Shown: positions 17,647-26,563, numbered from the stretch's first letter. The stretch: DNA of 64,000 bases from an uncultured Gemmatimonadota bacterium (GCA_902805735.1 CADCTW010000001.1:85213-149212); one strand, 5' to 3'. The notes: a model not told the origin generated them from the sequence alone. Numbers and translations are program-made.

Positions 17647-17994
17647 ATGAACTACGAGACGACTGTGCGGGTGGTGGCCGAGGGCTCCCACCGGCCCCTT
17701 CCCGGCCTGCGGGTTTCCCTCTTCGACCACGACCGCTTCTCCAAAGACGACCTGCTCGGCACCGGCACCACGGACGGGGCGGGCGAGTTCCACTTCGAGT
17801 ACCACACCCGCGACTTCGCCGACCTGGAGGACCGCGTCTCCGGCTCGCTCCCCGACCTGTACTGCGTGGTGTACGCGGCGGACGGCTCCGAGCTTTTCTC
17901 CAACCAGCCGCAGGCGCTGGACAACACCCCGCGCCGCGTGATGGTGGTGGAGGTGGGCGCCGACGTGGTCGCGCGGCACGGCCTCGCCGGCTGA
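17647..17994 (+). CDS. Small beta-rich protein, transthyretin/Cna-B-like fold suggested
   Basis: 115 residues from ATG 17647, with a purine-rich GAGGAAGACG just before it. The sequence alternates strands and turns (TTVRVVAEGSHRPLPGLRVSLFDHDRF, LLGTGTTDGAGEFHFEY), the pattern of a carboxypeptidase-regulatory or transthyretin-like beta-sandwich in which a carrier loop faces a ligand. No signal peptide or Cys. It precedes the GT2 gene by 3 bp, so the two are co-transcribed; a link to cell-surface modification is possible but unproven. Confidence 0.7.
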   Translation: MNYETTVRVVAEGSHRPLPGLRVSLFDHDRFSKDDLLGTGTTDGAGEFHFEYHTRDFADLEDRVSGSLPDLYCVVYAADGSELFSNQPQALDNTPRRVMVVEVGADVVARHGLAG

Positions 17995-17997
17995 ACC

Positions 17998-18780
17998 GTG
18001 GCGGACGGACCGTTCCTCTCCGTGATCGTACCGGTCTACAACGAGGCGGAGGCGGTGCGCGCGTCGGTGGAACGGCTGCGCTCGGTGCCCCTGCACATGG
18101 AGGTGATCTGCGTGGACGACGCGTCCACCGACGGCTCGGCGCGGGTGCTGGACGAGATGCACCGCGACGGGCTCGTCGACGTGCTCATCCGGCAGCCGCG
18201 CAACCAGGGCAAGGGCGCCGCGGTGCGCGCCGGGATCGCGCGGGCGGGCGGCGACGTGCTCGTCATCCACGACGCGGACCTGGAGTACGATCCCTTCGAC
18301 CTCCCGCGCCTCCTGGAGCCCATCGCCGACGGGCGAGCGGACGCCGTGTTCGGCAGCCGCTTCCTGGGGAGCCCGCGCCGGGTGCTGTACTTCTGGCACC
18401 GCGTGGGGAACGGGCTGCTGACCCTGTTCTCCAACATGATGACGGACCTGAACCTCACCGACATGGAGACGTGCTACAAGATGGCGCGCACGGACCTGGT
18501 GAGGAGCCTTCCCCTACGCTCCACCCGGTTCGGCATCGAGGTGGAGCTGACGGCGCGCCTGTCCCAGTCGCGCGCCCGCATCTACGAGGTTCCCATCAGC
18601 TACGCCGGCCGCACCTACGACGAGGGCAAGAAGATCGGCTGGAAGGACGGCATCGCGGCCATCACCCACATCCTCCGCTACAACCTTTTCCGCGCCGGCA
18701 CCCCCGTGTACCTGCCGCCCGCCGGCGCCACGCACCCCGCCGCCCACGCTCGCCAGGTGGAATCGCTGCGCCATGACTGA
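17998..18780 (+). CDS. Family 2 glycosyltransferase
   Basis: 260 residues, GTG start 3 bp after the preceding stop. GT-A fold motifs: LSVIVPVYNEAEAV (about 7-20), VICVDDASTDGS, KGAAVRAGIARAGGDVLVIHDADLEYDP with the metal-binding DAD, and the acceptor-side GSRFLG. The later ETCYKMARTDL and YEVPISYAGRTYDEGKKIGWKDGI stretches are typical of undecaprenyl- or dolichyl-phosphate glycosyltransferases (DPM1/GtrB type). No TM helices follow, so it acts at the inner face of the membrane, passing a sugar from a nucleotide to a lipid carrier. Sugar unknown. Confidence 0.9.
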   Translation: MADGPFLSVIVPVYNEAEAVRASVERLRSVPLHMEVICVDDASTDGSARVLDEMHRDGLVDVLIRQPRNQGKGAAVRAGIARAGGDVLVIHDADLEYDPFDLPRLLEPIADGRADAVFGSRFLGSPRRVLYFWHRVGNGLLTLFSNMMTDLNLTDMETCYKMARTDLVRSLPLRSTRFGIEVELTARLSQSRARIYEVPISYAGRTYDEGKKIGWKDGIAAITHILRYNLFRAGTPVYLPPAGATHPAAHARQVESLRHD

Positions 18781-19128
18781 CCCCTGTTCCTGCTGATGGC
18801 GGGGTGCGGCCTGGCCCATCTGGTCGCGGCCCGGCAGCCCTCGCGACGTTGAGCTGGCCCGAAGGTGCTTGCCCCAGGTCCTGATCCGACAAGATGAAGC
18901 GCCGAACCCGTGAGGCCGCAGCCCGGGACGCGTCGGAGCCGATTTGCGCGGAGGGCACGGGGTAATCGACAGCACGCAAACAGAGAGCTTGCGCGACAGC
19001 ACCAGTGGTCTCACATTCCGGACACATGGCCTCACATACCGGACGTGTGGCCACGCATACGGGCCACCTCGCGCCAGGTCCGAGACGGCTGTGGTGACAT
19101 CGAGATCTCGTGACCATCCGCAAGTAAA
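18781..19128. other. Intergenic region upstream of the nucleotidyltransferase pair
   Basis: 348 bp with no supported gene; base composition is less GC-rich than the flanks. Its main structure is the 21-bp tandem repeat described separately. It could be a remnant of a mobile element end or a control region. Confidence 0.5.
19007..19069. repeat. Three tandem 21-bp repeats
   Basis: Units start GGTCTCACATTCCGG, GGCCTCACATACCGG and GGCCACGCATACGGG; the first two agree at 16 of 21 bases and the third is weaker. They end 60 bp before the nucleotidyltransferase start. Two readings fit: operator iterons for the antitoxin, or subterminal repeats left by an IS21-like element end. Confidence 0.6.
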
Positions 19129-19764
19129 ATGCTCTTCACCCCCCTCGACAGCATCCTTTCCTCAGGGGTTCGCGTACGCGTGCTACGCGCGCTCGCCGAC
19201 GCGCGGCATGCCATGTCCGGACGCGAAGTCGCGCGGCTCGCACGTGCCGGGAGATCAATGACACAGCACGTACTGGGGGAGTTCGCGGAATTGGCGATCG
19301 TATTGGCCGAGACGACTCCTGCCCAGCATCTCTACCGCCTCAATGACCAGCATCGGCTTGTGCGCGATGGGATTCTTCCGCTCTTCCGCGCGGAGCGGCA
19401 GCGGGTCGCCGACCTTTTCGCGGAGATAAAGCGTATCCTCGCGGAGGACGCCGGAGCAGAGACGGGAGGTGTTCTGACGGCGTACGTATTTGGCAGCGCG
19501 GCCCGTGGTGACGATGCCCCGGGCAGCGACCTTGACCTTCTCGTGCTCACCCGGAGCGCGCTGGATGCCGAGGCGGTGCACGACCTTCTCTCCGGTCACG
19601 CGCCAGCACTCCGGGCGTGCTTCGGCGTGGCTCTCTCACCTGTGGTGATGGATGCATCCGGGGCGCGTCGGCAGGCCGCGGGCGAGGACAGCTTCCTCCG
19701 GAACGCCGTCCGCGATGGGCGCCGGGTGTATGGACAACCCCTCGAGGACCTTCTCCATGGTTAA
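19129..19764 (+). CDS. HTH-nucleotidyltransferase (MNT-like, putative antitoxin)
   Basis: 211 residues. Residues 1-80 form a winged-HTH (SGREVARLARAGRSMTQHVLGEFAEL). Residues 105-200 are a minimal nucleotidyltransferase: the pol-beta signature GS-X-D-X-D appears as FGSAARGDDAPGSDLDLLVL, with both Asp of the first pair present. MNT proteins of this size neutralise HEPN toxins by transferring AMP to them. The following gene overlaps by 8 bp and encodes a HEPN-sized helical protein, supporting a two-gene module. The HTH fusion suggests it also binds its own promoter. Confidence 0.8.
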   Translation: MLFTPLDSILSSGVRVRVLRALADARHAMSGREVARLARAGRSMTQHVLGEFAELAIVLAETTPAQHLYRLNDQHRLVRDGILPLFRAERQRVADLFAEIKRILAEDAGAETGGVLTAYVFGSAARGDDAPGSDLDLLVLTRSALDAEAVHDLLSGHAPALRACFGVALSPVVMDASGARRQAAGEDSFLRNAVRDGRRVYGQPLEDLLHG

Positions 19765-20188
19765 ACGCGGACGTCGCAAGACGGTCGAGCGCCATCAGGC
19801 CGCAAAGTACAGGAATGTCGGTTCGGCCCTCCTGCGAAGCGCGCAGGACCTCGAGGAAGTAGCCGCGGAGGATGCGCGATACGGGAACGCGATCGCGGTG
19901 ATCGCGATCCACGCGGCGATCGCGTACAACGACGCGATCACCATCGCTTATGCGGCCTTCAAGTCCACCGAAGGCGAGCACGAGAAAGCGCCCGATGCAC
20001 TGATCGCGGCGCTGAAGAATCCGTCGCCGGACAATGTCGACTTGCTCCGGGCCGTCGTCAAAAAGAAAGATACCGTGTCATACCAGGGCGAGTACCAGAC
20101 CATGGGGGATGCGGCGACCATCCTCCGCCGCGCGGAGCAGTTCTGTGCGTGGGCGGAGGAGATGTATCAGAACCGTCCGCCCGCGTAG
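19757..20188 (+). CDS. HEPN-like helical partner (putative toxin)
   Basis: 143 residues from ATG 19757, inside the end of the nucleotidyltransferase gene. It is all-helical, with a conserved-looking core (KYRNVGSALLRSAQDLEEVA; IAVIAIHAAIAYNDAITIAYAA; AATILRRAEQFCAWAEEMY), matching the HEPN four-helix style. The RNase motif R-X4-6-H of active HEPN toxins is not present at the expected late position. Either this family uses other residues or the protein is not an RNase. Assignment rests on size, helicity and gene order; function not proven. Confidence 0.6.
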   Translation: MVKRGRRKTVERHQAAKYRNVGSALLRSAQDLEEVAAEDARYGNAIAVIAIHAAIAYNDAITIAYAAFKSTEGEHEKAPDALIAALKNPSPDNVDLLRAVVKKKDTVSYQGEYQTMGDAATILRRAEQFCAWAEEMYQNRPPA

Positions 20189-20210
20189 CGCTCGCCAGGC
20201 GAGTTCCCGT

Positions 20211-20226
20211 CTGTGTCTCTGTGTGA
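20211..20226. repeat. Fragment of the gene-end palindrome
   Basis: Only the distal 16 bases of the right arm (CTGTGTCTCTGTGTGA) remain, 12 bp before the next convergent stop codon. Confidence 0.7.
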
Positions 20227-20237
20227 GTCAAGCCGTT

Positions 20238-23099
20238 TCAGGGCCGGTAATTGACCGAGAAGTACGCCTGCGGCGCGTGGCGGCCGGGCTCGTCCAGCGG
20301 CAGCCCGAGGCCGGCGGTGAAGCGCATGCCCGGGAGGCCCAGCACGTTGCTGAGGCCCGTGGAGATCTCGCCTTCCACGCCGGCGATGCGGTAGCGCTGG
20401 CCGTCCGCGGCGGCGCCCCACAGGTAGGGGGTGGCCGCGCCGACGCGGGTGCTCAGGCGCCAGGTGGCCAGCTCACGCCCGGCCACCACCCCAAAGGGCG
20501 CAGCGGGCATGGGGATGCGCTGCGCCAGAGAGGCGGCGTCCAGCAGCGGCGAGAGGCTTCCACCCGCCGTGAGCATCTCGAAGGCCGGGGCCCCGCCGCT
20601 GACCCGGCCGTACGAACCGTCCGCGCGCAGGTTCAGCATCCCCATCCCCAAACCAATCCCCGCGCTCCCCACGCCGCGCGCCCAGCCCGCCTGGGCCGTG
20701 CTCCCGGCCGCGGCATTGAGGCGCAGGCTGCCGGTGACGACGCGGCCGGCGCGGCGGCGTGACGCGGCCACGCCGTACTCCGCGAAGCCCAGCAGCCGGT
20801 CGCCGTACCCGCGCAGCGATCCGCCCGAGACGCCGCCCTGCAGACGGTGGCTCGCGCCGCCGCTCCTCCAGGGCGTTTCCGCGAACGCGGTGGCGCCGAA
20901 GAAGGCGGGCCTGGCGCGCCCGGCACGCGCCTCCACGTCCACGGGAACCGGCATCCCCACCACGAAGAGCTCGGCGGTGAGGGCCGTGCGCCATCCCCGC
21001 CACGACGCGGCCAGCGCGCCGCCCCCGTGCGCCCGCTCGCCCTCCGCGGCCGCCGCGCGGGCCAGGAGCGCGAGGCGCCCCACGGGGTCGACGTTGCTGA
21101 GCGCGAAGCCGGCGGACGCGCCCTCCTCGTCCAGCCCCGCGAGGGGGAGGACGCGGGTGATGCGCGGGCCCAGGCCGTACGGGCGCGACGGGGGCACGGG
21201 GGAGCGCGGCAGCGTGTCGCGCAGGCCCCCGGGCGCGCGGGGCGCCACGGGAGCCAGCTCGGCGGGGAGCACCACCACCTGCGAGGCGCGCACGCTGTCC
21301 GGACGGATGCGGTTCACGTCCAGACCCGCGGCGTGCATGGCGAGGTAGAAGATCTCGCCGTTGCGCGGGTTGGGCTCGGGGGCCATGGCCGCGCCCGTCA
21401 CCCGCGTCAGGGTGCGGGCGGCGCGGGTGACGGGGTCGAGCACCTCCAGGTTGGCGATCCCGCCGCGCTCGGACACCACCACCATCTCGCGCCCTCCGGG
21501 GAGCCACGCCGCGTCGTAGCGGTTGGCGCCGTCGTCCGGATCGGCGGGGGTGCGGGCGCCGGTGGCGGGGTCCACGCGCTCCACCCGCCAGCGCCCCCGC
21601 TCCTGCACCGCCACCGCGATGGAGCGCCCATCCGGCGCCCAGCGGGGGCGGTAGAAGACGCGCTCCGGCGCCCCCGCGGCGATCACGGACACGCCCCCGG
21701 TGGCGAGGTCCACGCGCACCACGTCGCAGATGCCGGCCTGGCAGCGCACCCCGGCCGCGCTGCGCCCGTCGGGCGCCGGGTCGGCGGCGCGGATGCCGGC
21801 GCCGCGCGTCACCCGGCGCAGCCGCTTGCTCTGCCACTCCCAAATGAACAGGTCGGGCCGCGTGGCGCCGCCACCGATGGGCTCCTGGCGCACCAGCAGG
21901 ATGCGCTTGCCGTCGGGGAGGAAGCGCGGCGCGTCGTGGCCGCTCCCGGCCACGGGAAGGAGCTGCGCGAGCGTGGCCCTGGTGCGCGGGCGCCAGCGCA
22001 CGTCCGGCACGTCCCGCGGGTCGTCGCGCAGGAGGCGGCGGCGCGCGGCGGCCTCGGCCGAGTCGCCGCGCTCGTCGCGGGTGCGCCACACCACCACGCG
22101 CGACTCGGTGCCCGGCCCGCCGCGCAGCACCACCGCCATCCGCTCGCCGTCGGGCGACACGGCGGGGTCGCCGGTGCTCCAGGTGAGGCGCTGCACCGTG
22201 TCGCCCGCCACGGGCCCGCCCACCGCCGCGATGCGCCCCCGCGCCTCCAGCGCCCGCGCGGTCACCTCCACGGTGAAGAGCCCGTACAGCTCCTGCGGCG
22301 GCCCGCCGTACACCCCCGCGAACGCCTCGGGAAACGAGCGCACCTGCCGCGCGCTCAGCCGCCGCCAGAGGTTGTCCAGGCTTTCCTCGCCGCGCCGCTC
22401 CACCAGCCACTCCAGGAAGGCGGAGCCGGCCAGGTACGCCATGCTGGGCCCCTGGAACGCGCTCCACTGGCTGAGTTGCCCGTATGTGGGGAGCCGCCCC
22501 TCGAGCGCCCACTGGCGCAGCACCGCGGCGCGCAGGGCGCTGTGCGGCCGCCCGCTCCCGGTGAGGCGCCCCTCCACGTACGTGGCGTATCCCTCGGTCA
22601 CCCAGCGCGGCACCCGGCGCGCCACCGGCCCCACGCGGATGGGCGACAGGCGCGTGCGCAGCGCCTCGGCGGGGTTGCGCGAGGGGCGGGTGAGGTGGGC
22701 GATGTGCGCGAACTCGTGGATGATGAGCTGCTCCCCCGGCCCCCGGTTGTGCCCGATGTTGGAGCGCGGGTCGGGCGGGGTGGGCCACAGGGAGATGGTG
22801 GGCTCGTCCAGGTACGAGTACGCGCTCCCGTTGGCCGAGGCCGAGGGATCTTCCACGATGATCCGCACGCGGCGGTCGGGGGCGTACCCCACCACGGCGC
22901 GTACGCTGTCGTGCACCGCCTCCAGGCGCGACACCACGTCCAGCGTCCATGCCGCCATCTCGGCCGGGTAGTGGACCTCGAAGTGCTCGGTGCGCACGGT
23001 GCGCCAATCCAGCCACGGCCTGGTGAAAAGCTGGGCGTGCCCGGTACGGGCGAAGAGCGCGGCCAGGATCGCGGCCGCGCAGAACAGGATTTGTCGCAT
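20238..23099 (-). CDS. Secreted metalloprotease-like protein with WD40-type propeller and outer-membrane-like end
   Basis: 953 residues from ATG 23099. Signal peptide 1-22 (ILFCAAAILAALFARTGHA). Residues about 30-290 are a peptidase MA-like gluzincin domain: zinc motif HEFAH in IIHEFAHIAHLTR and downstream Glu in RWVTEGYATYVEGR. Residues about 310-640 hold TolB/WD40-like strands (AVSPDGERMAVVLRG, PRFLPDGKRILLVRQ, RWAPDGRSIAVAVQE, AAWLPGGREMVVV). Residues about 690-953 are Gly-rich amphipathic strands ending YFSVNYRP, like an outer-membrane beta-barrel. It is probably an outer-membrane-tethered protease or binding protein; the substrate is unknown. Confidence 0.82.
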   Translation of the reverse strand: MRQILFCAAAILAALFARTGHAQLFTRPWLDWRTVRTEHFEVHYPAEMAAWTLDVVSRLEAVHDSVRAVVGYAPDRRVRIIVEDPSASANGSAYSYLDEPTISLWPTPPDPRSNIGHNRGPGEQLIIHEFAHIAHLTRPSRNPAEALRTRLSPIRVGPVARRVPRWVTEGYATYVEGRLTGSGRPHSALRAAVLRQWALEGRLPTYGQLSQWSAFQGPSMAYLAGSAFLEWLVERRGEESLDNLWRRLSARQVRSFPEAFAGVYGGPPQELYGLFTVEVTARALEARGRIAAVGGPVAGDTVQRLTWSTGDPAVSPDGERMAVVLRGGPGTESRVVVWRTRDERGDSAEAAARRRLLRDDPRDVPDVRWRPRTRATLAQLLPVAGSGHDAPRFLPDGKRILLVRQEPIGGGATRPDLFIWEWQSKRLRRVTRGAGIRAADPAPDGRSAAGVRCQAGICDVVRVDLATGGVSVIAAGAPERVFYRPRWAPDGRSIAVAVQERGRWRVERVDPATGARTPADPDDGANRYDAAWLPGGREMVVVSERGGIANLEVLDPVTRAARTLTRVTGAAMAPEPNPRNGEIFYLAMHAAGLDVNRIRPDSVRASQVVVLPAELAPVAPRAPGGLRDTLPRSPVPPSRPYGLGPRITRVLPLAGLDEEGASAGFALSNVDPVGRLALLARAAAAEGERAHGGGALAASWRGWRTALTAELFVVGMPVPVDVEARAGRARPAFFGATAFAETPWRSGGASHRLQGGVSGGSLRGYGDRLLGFAEYGVAASRRRAGRVVTGSLRLNAAAGSTAQAGWARGVGSAGIGLGMGMLNLRADGSYGRVSGGAPAFEMLTAGGSLSPLLDAASLAQRIPMPAAPFGVVAGRELATWRLSTRVGAATPYLWGAAADGQRYRIAGVEGEISTGLSNVLGLPGMRFTAGLGLPLDEPGRHAPQAYFSVNYRP

Positions 23100-23183
23100 G
23101 GTTTCAGGAGTCGCGGCGGACTTGCGGCACGTGCCTGGGAGGCACGCGTGAAGGACCCTGGTTCGGGGGCAAAGGTTCCGGCT

Positions 23184-23214
23184 TCTCTCTCTGTGTCTCT
23201 GTGCCTCTGTGTGA
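23184..23214. repeat. Gene-end palindrome, right arm only
   Basis: A rearranged right arm (CTGTGTCTCTGTGCCTCTGT) seven bases before the stop of the REC-kinase gene. The partner arm is absent, so no long hairpin can form. Confidence 0.75.
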
Positions 23215-23221
23215 GGCTGCC

Positions 23222-24343
23222 TTACTGCCCCGTCACCATGGGCAGGCGCAGCGAGAAGACGGTGCCCTCCAGGGTGCTCTCCACGCCGATCTCGCCGCCG
23301 TGCTCCTGGACGATGCGGCGGCTGATGGCCAGGCCGAGGCCCGTGCCCTCCTCGGCGGGCTTGGTGGTGAAGAAGGGCTCCCAGATGTGCGGAAGGGCGT
23401 CGGCGCGGATGGGCGGGCCGTCGTTGAAGAAGCTCACCGCCACCGCCTCCTCCGTCTCGGCGGCGGAGATGCGCAGGGTGCGGCCGCCGTCGCGCAGTGC
23501 CTGCTCGGCGTTGATCAGCAGGTTGAGGAAGACCTGCTGGAGCTGCCCCGCGTCGCCGAAGACGGGGAGCGGGCCGTCCGGGAGCTCCAGGGAGGCGCGC
23601 ACGCCGCCCGTGGTCAGGTGCCGCTCGCGCAGGGCGTAGGTTGCGCGCAGCACCGCGCCCACGTCCACCGTGCCCCGCTCGCGCGGGCGCCGCCGTACAA
23701 AGCCCAGCACGTCGCCCACGATGCGGCGGCAGCGCTCCACCGCCTCCAGGATCTCGCGCAGCCCGGCGGCGCTCGCCTCGTCCGGGGCCCGGCGCAGGAG
23801 GAGCTGCGCGTGCGCGCCGATCACCGCCAGCGGGTTGTTGATGTCGTGCGCCACCCCGCCCGCCAGCAGCCCCAGGGTGGAGAGCTTGTCGTGCTCGCGC
23901 AGGTGGTCTTCCATGCGCCGGTGGTGCTCGGCCAGGCGGCGCATGCGGAGCTGGGCCGCGATGCGCGCGCGGATCTCGGCGCCACGGAAGGGCTTGGTGA
24001 GGTAGTCGTTGGCCCCCGCGTCGAACGCCGCGTACACGCTCTCCGGGTCGGTGCGCGCGGTCACCATCAGGATGGGGAGCTCCAGCGCGTCCCACCGCTG
24101 GCGGGCGAGGTGGCACACTTCCAGGCCGCTCATCCCCGGGAGCATCCAGTCCAGCAGCACCAGGTCCGGCCGGGCGCCCTCCAGTGACCGGAGGGCGGAC
24201 GCCCCGTCCACCACCAGCTCCACCTGGTACCCTACCTGCCGCAGCAGCGTGCGCAGCACGTGCCCCGACGCGGCGTCGTCTTCCACGATCAGGATGCGCC
24301 CGTGCGGCGCGTCGTGCGGCGGCTCCAGCGGCGATGGGATCAT
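23222..24343 (-). CDS. Receiver-histidine kinase hybrid
   Basis: 373 residues. REC domain 15-130 with acidic pair Glu21-Asp22, phospho-acceptor Asp65 (LVLLDWMLPG) and Lys117 (LTKPFRG). HisKA follows, with His166 in GGVAHDINNPLAVIGAHAQLL, and a HATPase domain with the N box (NLLINAEQALRD), F box (WEPFFTTKPAEEG) and G box (GTGLGLAISRRI). No sensor or TM domain, so it is a soluble relay whose input is a phosphoryl group on its own REC. Several genes for its partners could exist elsewhere; no output regulator adjoins it. Confidence 0.92.
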   Translation of the reverse strand: MIPSPLEPPHDAPHGRILIVEDDAASGHVLRTLLRQVGYQVELVVDGASALRSLEGARPDLVLLDWMLPGMSGLEVCHLARQRWDALELPILMVTARTDPESVYAAFDAGANDYLTKPFRGAEIRARIAAQLRMRRLAEHHRRMEDHLREHDKLSTLGLLAGGVAHDINNPLAVIGAHAQLLLRRAPDEASAAGLREILEAVERCRRIVGDVLGFVRRRPRERGTVDVGAVLRATYALRERHLTTGGVRASLELPDGPLPVFGDAGQLQQVFLNLLINAEQALRDGGRTLRISAAETEEAVAVSFFNDGPPIRADALPHIWEPFFTTKPAEEGTGLGLAISRRIVQEHGGEIGVESTLEGTVFSLRLPMVTGQ

Positions 24344-24415
24344 TCGGGAGGAAGTGCGTGAGTGCGTGAGCGCGCTACGACAGCCGGAACCGAGATGGCT
24401 GGCGGCGCGCAGAGA

Positions 24416-24610
24416 GGGCCCTCACCCCCCCAACCCCCGCTCTCCCAATCATGGGAGAGGGGGGCGCATCGTCTGTGTCGGTGTGCCAAGCACCCCATGC
24501 GCTACCGCAGTTACCCAAACCGCGGCGTCGAGAGGCCCGGCCGCGGCTGGATGGCTGGAGTGCGCCCCGCCTCCCCCATTCTTGGGGGAGCGGGGGGTCG
24601 GGGGGGGGCC
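24416..24610. repeat. MITE-like C/G-rich element
   Basis: Fills most of the 337-bp gap between the REC-kinase and the HD protein. Outer ends are inverted (GGGCCCTCACCCCCCC and GGGGGTCGGGGGGGGGCC). It contains hairpins with loops CAATCATG and ATTCTT and a core, GGCCGCGGCTGGATGG, shared with the element at 41.0 kb. Confidence 0.7.
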
Positions 24611-24680
24611 TTCCGTCAGCGCGCCGCCAGCCATCTCGTCTCCCGCTGCGGGTACCGCACTCCCGCACTCCGCACTCCCC

Positions 24681-26030
24681 TCACCCCAGCAGTGGCGCCG
24701 GCGCGGCCAGCCGCTCGCGGAGCGCGCCGGCGCCCAGCGCCAGGAGGGGGAGGATGGAGTCCGCGGAGATCTGGCGGCGCTCGGTGGTGAAGATGCGGAA
24801 CGCGCGCGCCGTGTAGTAGAGCTCGTCGGCCACGCGCGGCAGGTCGATGAGGCCCGAGCGGCCCTCGTCCTCCAGACGCTGCACGGCCCCGTCGCGGCGC
24901 AGCAGGAGGAGCTCCAGCCCCAGCATGCGCGGCTTCTCCGGGTAGTCCACGAAGACGCCGCCGTGCGGCAGCTCCAGCTCCTGGGCCAGGCGCAGTTCCA
25001 GCGCGTGGCGCAGGGCGGCCTCCTCGTACAGCCACTCCTCGGCGGGGAGGCCGCGCAGCGCCTCGCCGGGGAGCTCCAGCGCCCGCTTGGGGAGGCGCCT
25101 GTCGCGCACGCCGGGGATCCACCGCTCCGCCACGCGCCGCGCCGCGGGATCGTCCGACACCCCGGCGCGCACCTCCAGCAGGGCGAGGAGCCGCTCGTCG
25201 GCCTGGCCCACCAGCTCGTCGGGCCGCACCACGCCGCCATCCACCGCGTCCTGCACCAGCCGCTTGTAGAGCGCCGTGGCCGCGCGCACCGCGTGGTGCC
25301 AGTACACGTTGCGGAACATCTGGTACTTGGCGAAGAGGAGCGACTCCAGCGCCGAAAGCCCCTTCTCGTGCACCCCCACCTGGAGCTGCCCCGTCTCCGG
25401 GTCGCGCAGCAGGGTGAGCGCGTGGAGAAGGCGGTCGACGTCCACCTCGCCGTAGGGCACGCCGGTGAAGCGGGCGTCGCGGCGCAGGTACTCGATCTTG
25501 TCGAGGTCCAGCGAGCCGGAGACGAGCCCCTGCAGCGGCGAGGCGGAGCGGGCGCGGATCATCGCCTCGATGCGGGCCGGCGCGTCGGGGGCCAGCGCCT
25601 CCAGCGCCTCGTGGATGCCCGGAGCGGCCAGGAAGCGCGCGGTGAGCGCCTCGTGGTGGCCGGGCACGCGCCCCTCGTCCAGCTCTTCCAGGGCGTGCGA
25701 GAAGGGGTAGTGGCCGATGTCGTGGAGGAGCCCCGCGAAGGGGACCAGGGTGCAGTCCACCGGGTCCACCTCGCGCAGCTCGCCGCGCTCGCCCAGGATG
25801 GCCAGCGCCCAGCGCGCCAGGTGGTACACGCCCAGCGCGTGGTCGAAGCGGGTGTGGTTGGCCCCCGGGTACACCAGGTACGCCAGGCCGAGCTGGCGGA
25901 TGTAGCGCAGGCGCTGGAACTCGGGCGTGTCGATGATCCGCAGCGCCGTGGGATCCACGCGGATGGTGTTCCACAGGGGGTCGCGGACGACCTCGAACTC
26001 GTGGGGCGGATGGGGAGCGGATGGGCGCAT
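24681..26030 (-). CDS. HD-superfamily phosphohydrolase (dNTPase-like)
   Basis: 449 residues from ATG 26030; an upstream extension of 49 residues is composition-biased and is not used. The HD metal site is complete: HTRFDHALGVYHL and LLHDIGHYPFSH, then DLDKIEYLRRDARFTGVPYGEVDVDRLL, as in SAMHD1/dGTPase-like and YdhJ-type proteins (the last motif supplies the distal Asp). Length matches the family (about 400-450). Likely hydrolyses dNTPs or a related nucleotide; the substrate is not identifiable from sequence. Single gene, divergent from the next. Confidence 0.88.
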   Translation of the reverse strand: MRPSAPHPPHEFEVVRDPLWNTIRVDPTALRIIDTPEFQRLRYIRQLGLAYLVYPGANHTRFDHALGVYHLARWALAILGERGELREVDPVDCTLVPFAGLLHDIGHYPFSHALEELDEGRVPGHHEALTARFLAAPGIHEALEALAPDAPARIEAMIRARSASPLQGLVSGSLDLDKIEYLRRDARFTGVPYGEVDVDRLLHALTLLRDPETGQLQVGVHEKGLSALESLLFAKYQMFRNVYWHHAVRAATALYKRLVQDAVDGGVVRPDELVGQADERLLALLEVRAGVSDDPAARRVAERWIPGVRDRRLPKRALELPGEALRGLPAEEWLYEEAALRHALELRLAQELELPHGGVFVDYPEKPRMLGLELLLLRRDGAVQRLEDEGRSGLIDLPRVADELYYTARAFRIFTTERRQISADSILPLLALGAGALRERLAAPAPLLG

Positions 26031-26175
26031 GGGGAGCGAGTGTACCCCGCCGCCCGCGCCGGTGTCAAGCTGTGCGCGCCGCTGGCCCAACATTTGAAAA
26101 TACGCGGGCCGTACCGGTGTTCCCGCGCGGGCGGCGTGTTCTGCCCCCGGCACCACGTCAACGATCCGAAAGCAC

Positions 26176-26496
26176 ATGCCTTACCGCCGATTCGTGGATT
26201 CCAGGGGAAAGCCCTGGCGCGTGTGGGACGTGGTCCCCTCCCTCATCGACCGCCGCTTCGGCGTGCGGCGCATCCGGGTGGCCAGGATCTTCCACGCGGA
26301 CCGGCGGGTGCTCCCCACGCGGCGCACGGACTTCCTGCGCAGCCGCCTCTACTTCCCGCCCACGGAAACGGGGTGGCTGTGCTTCGAATCGGACGAGGCG
26401 CGGCTTCGCCTCCACCCCATTCCCCAGGGGTGGGCGCACGACAGCGACTCGGAGCTGGAGCATCTCTGCAGGCAGGCTGATCCGGACTCGCGCTGA
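26176..26496 (+). CDS. Small hypothetical protein
   Basis: 106 residues, Arg- and Trp-rich, with SRGKPWRVWDVVPS, RIRVARIFHADRRVLP and a C-terminal acidic patch (SDSELEHLCRQADPDSR). No family recognised, no signal peptide. Start ATG 26176 has no clear ribosome-binding site. It is followed 12 bp later by a gene-end palindrome, like other genuine genes here. Confidence 0.65.
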   Translation: MPYRRFVDSRGKPWRVWDVVPSLIDRRFGVRRIRVARIFHADRRVLPTRRTDFLRSRLYFPPTETGWLCFESDEARLRLHPIPQGWAHDSDSELEHLCRQADPDSR

Positions 26497-26507
26497 AACA
26501 GCGGGGC

Positions 26508-26563
26508 TCATGCAGAGACACGGAGGCACAGAGATGAAGGAATCTCTGTGCCTCCGTGTCTCA
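26508..26563. repeat. Gene-end palindrome, truncated right arm
   Basis: Left arm TCATGCAGAGACACGGAGG is intact with changes; the right arm stops at CCGTGTCTCA without the final bases. Confidence 0.85.

Noticed and set aside
18662..19123. Open frame of about 153 codons with Cys-rich repeats on the minus strand
   Set aside because: Its repeating Cys pattern is produced by the 21-bp tandem repeat, and it overlaps the GT2 gene end.
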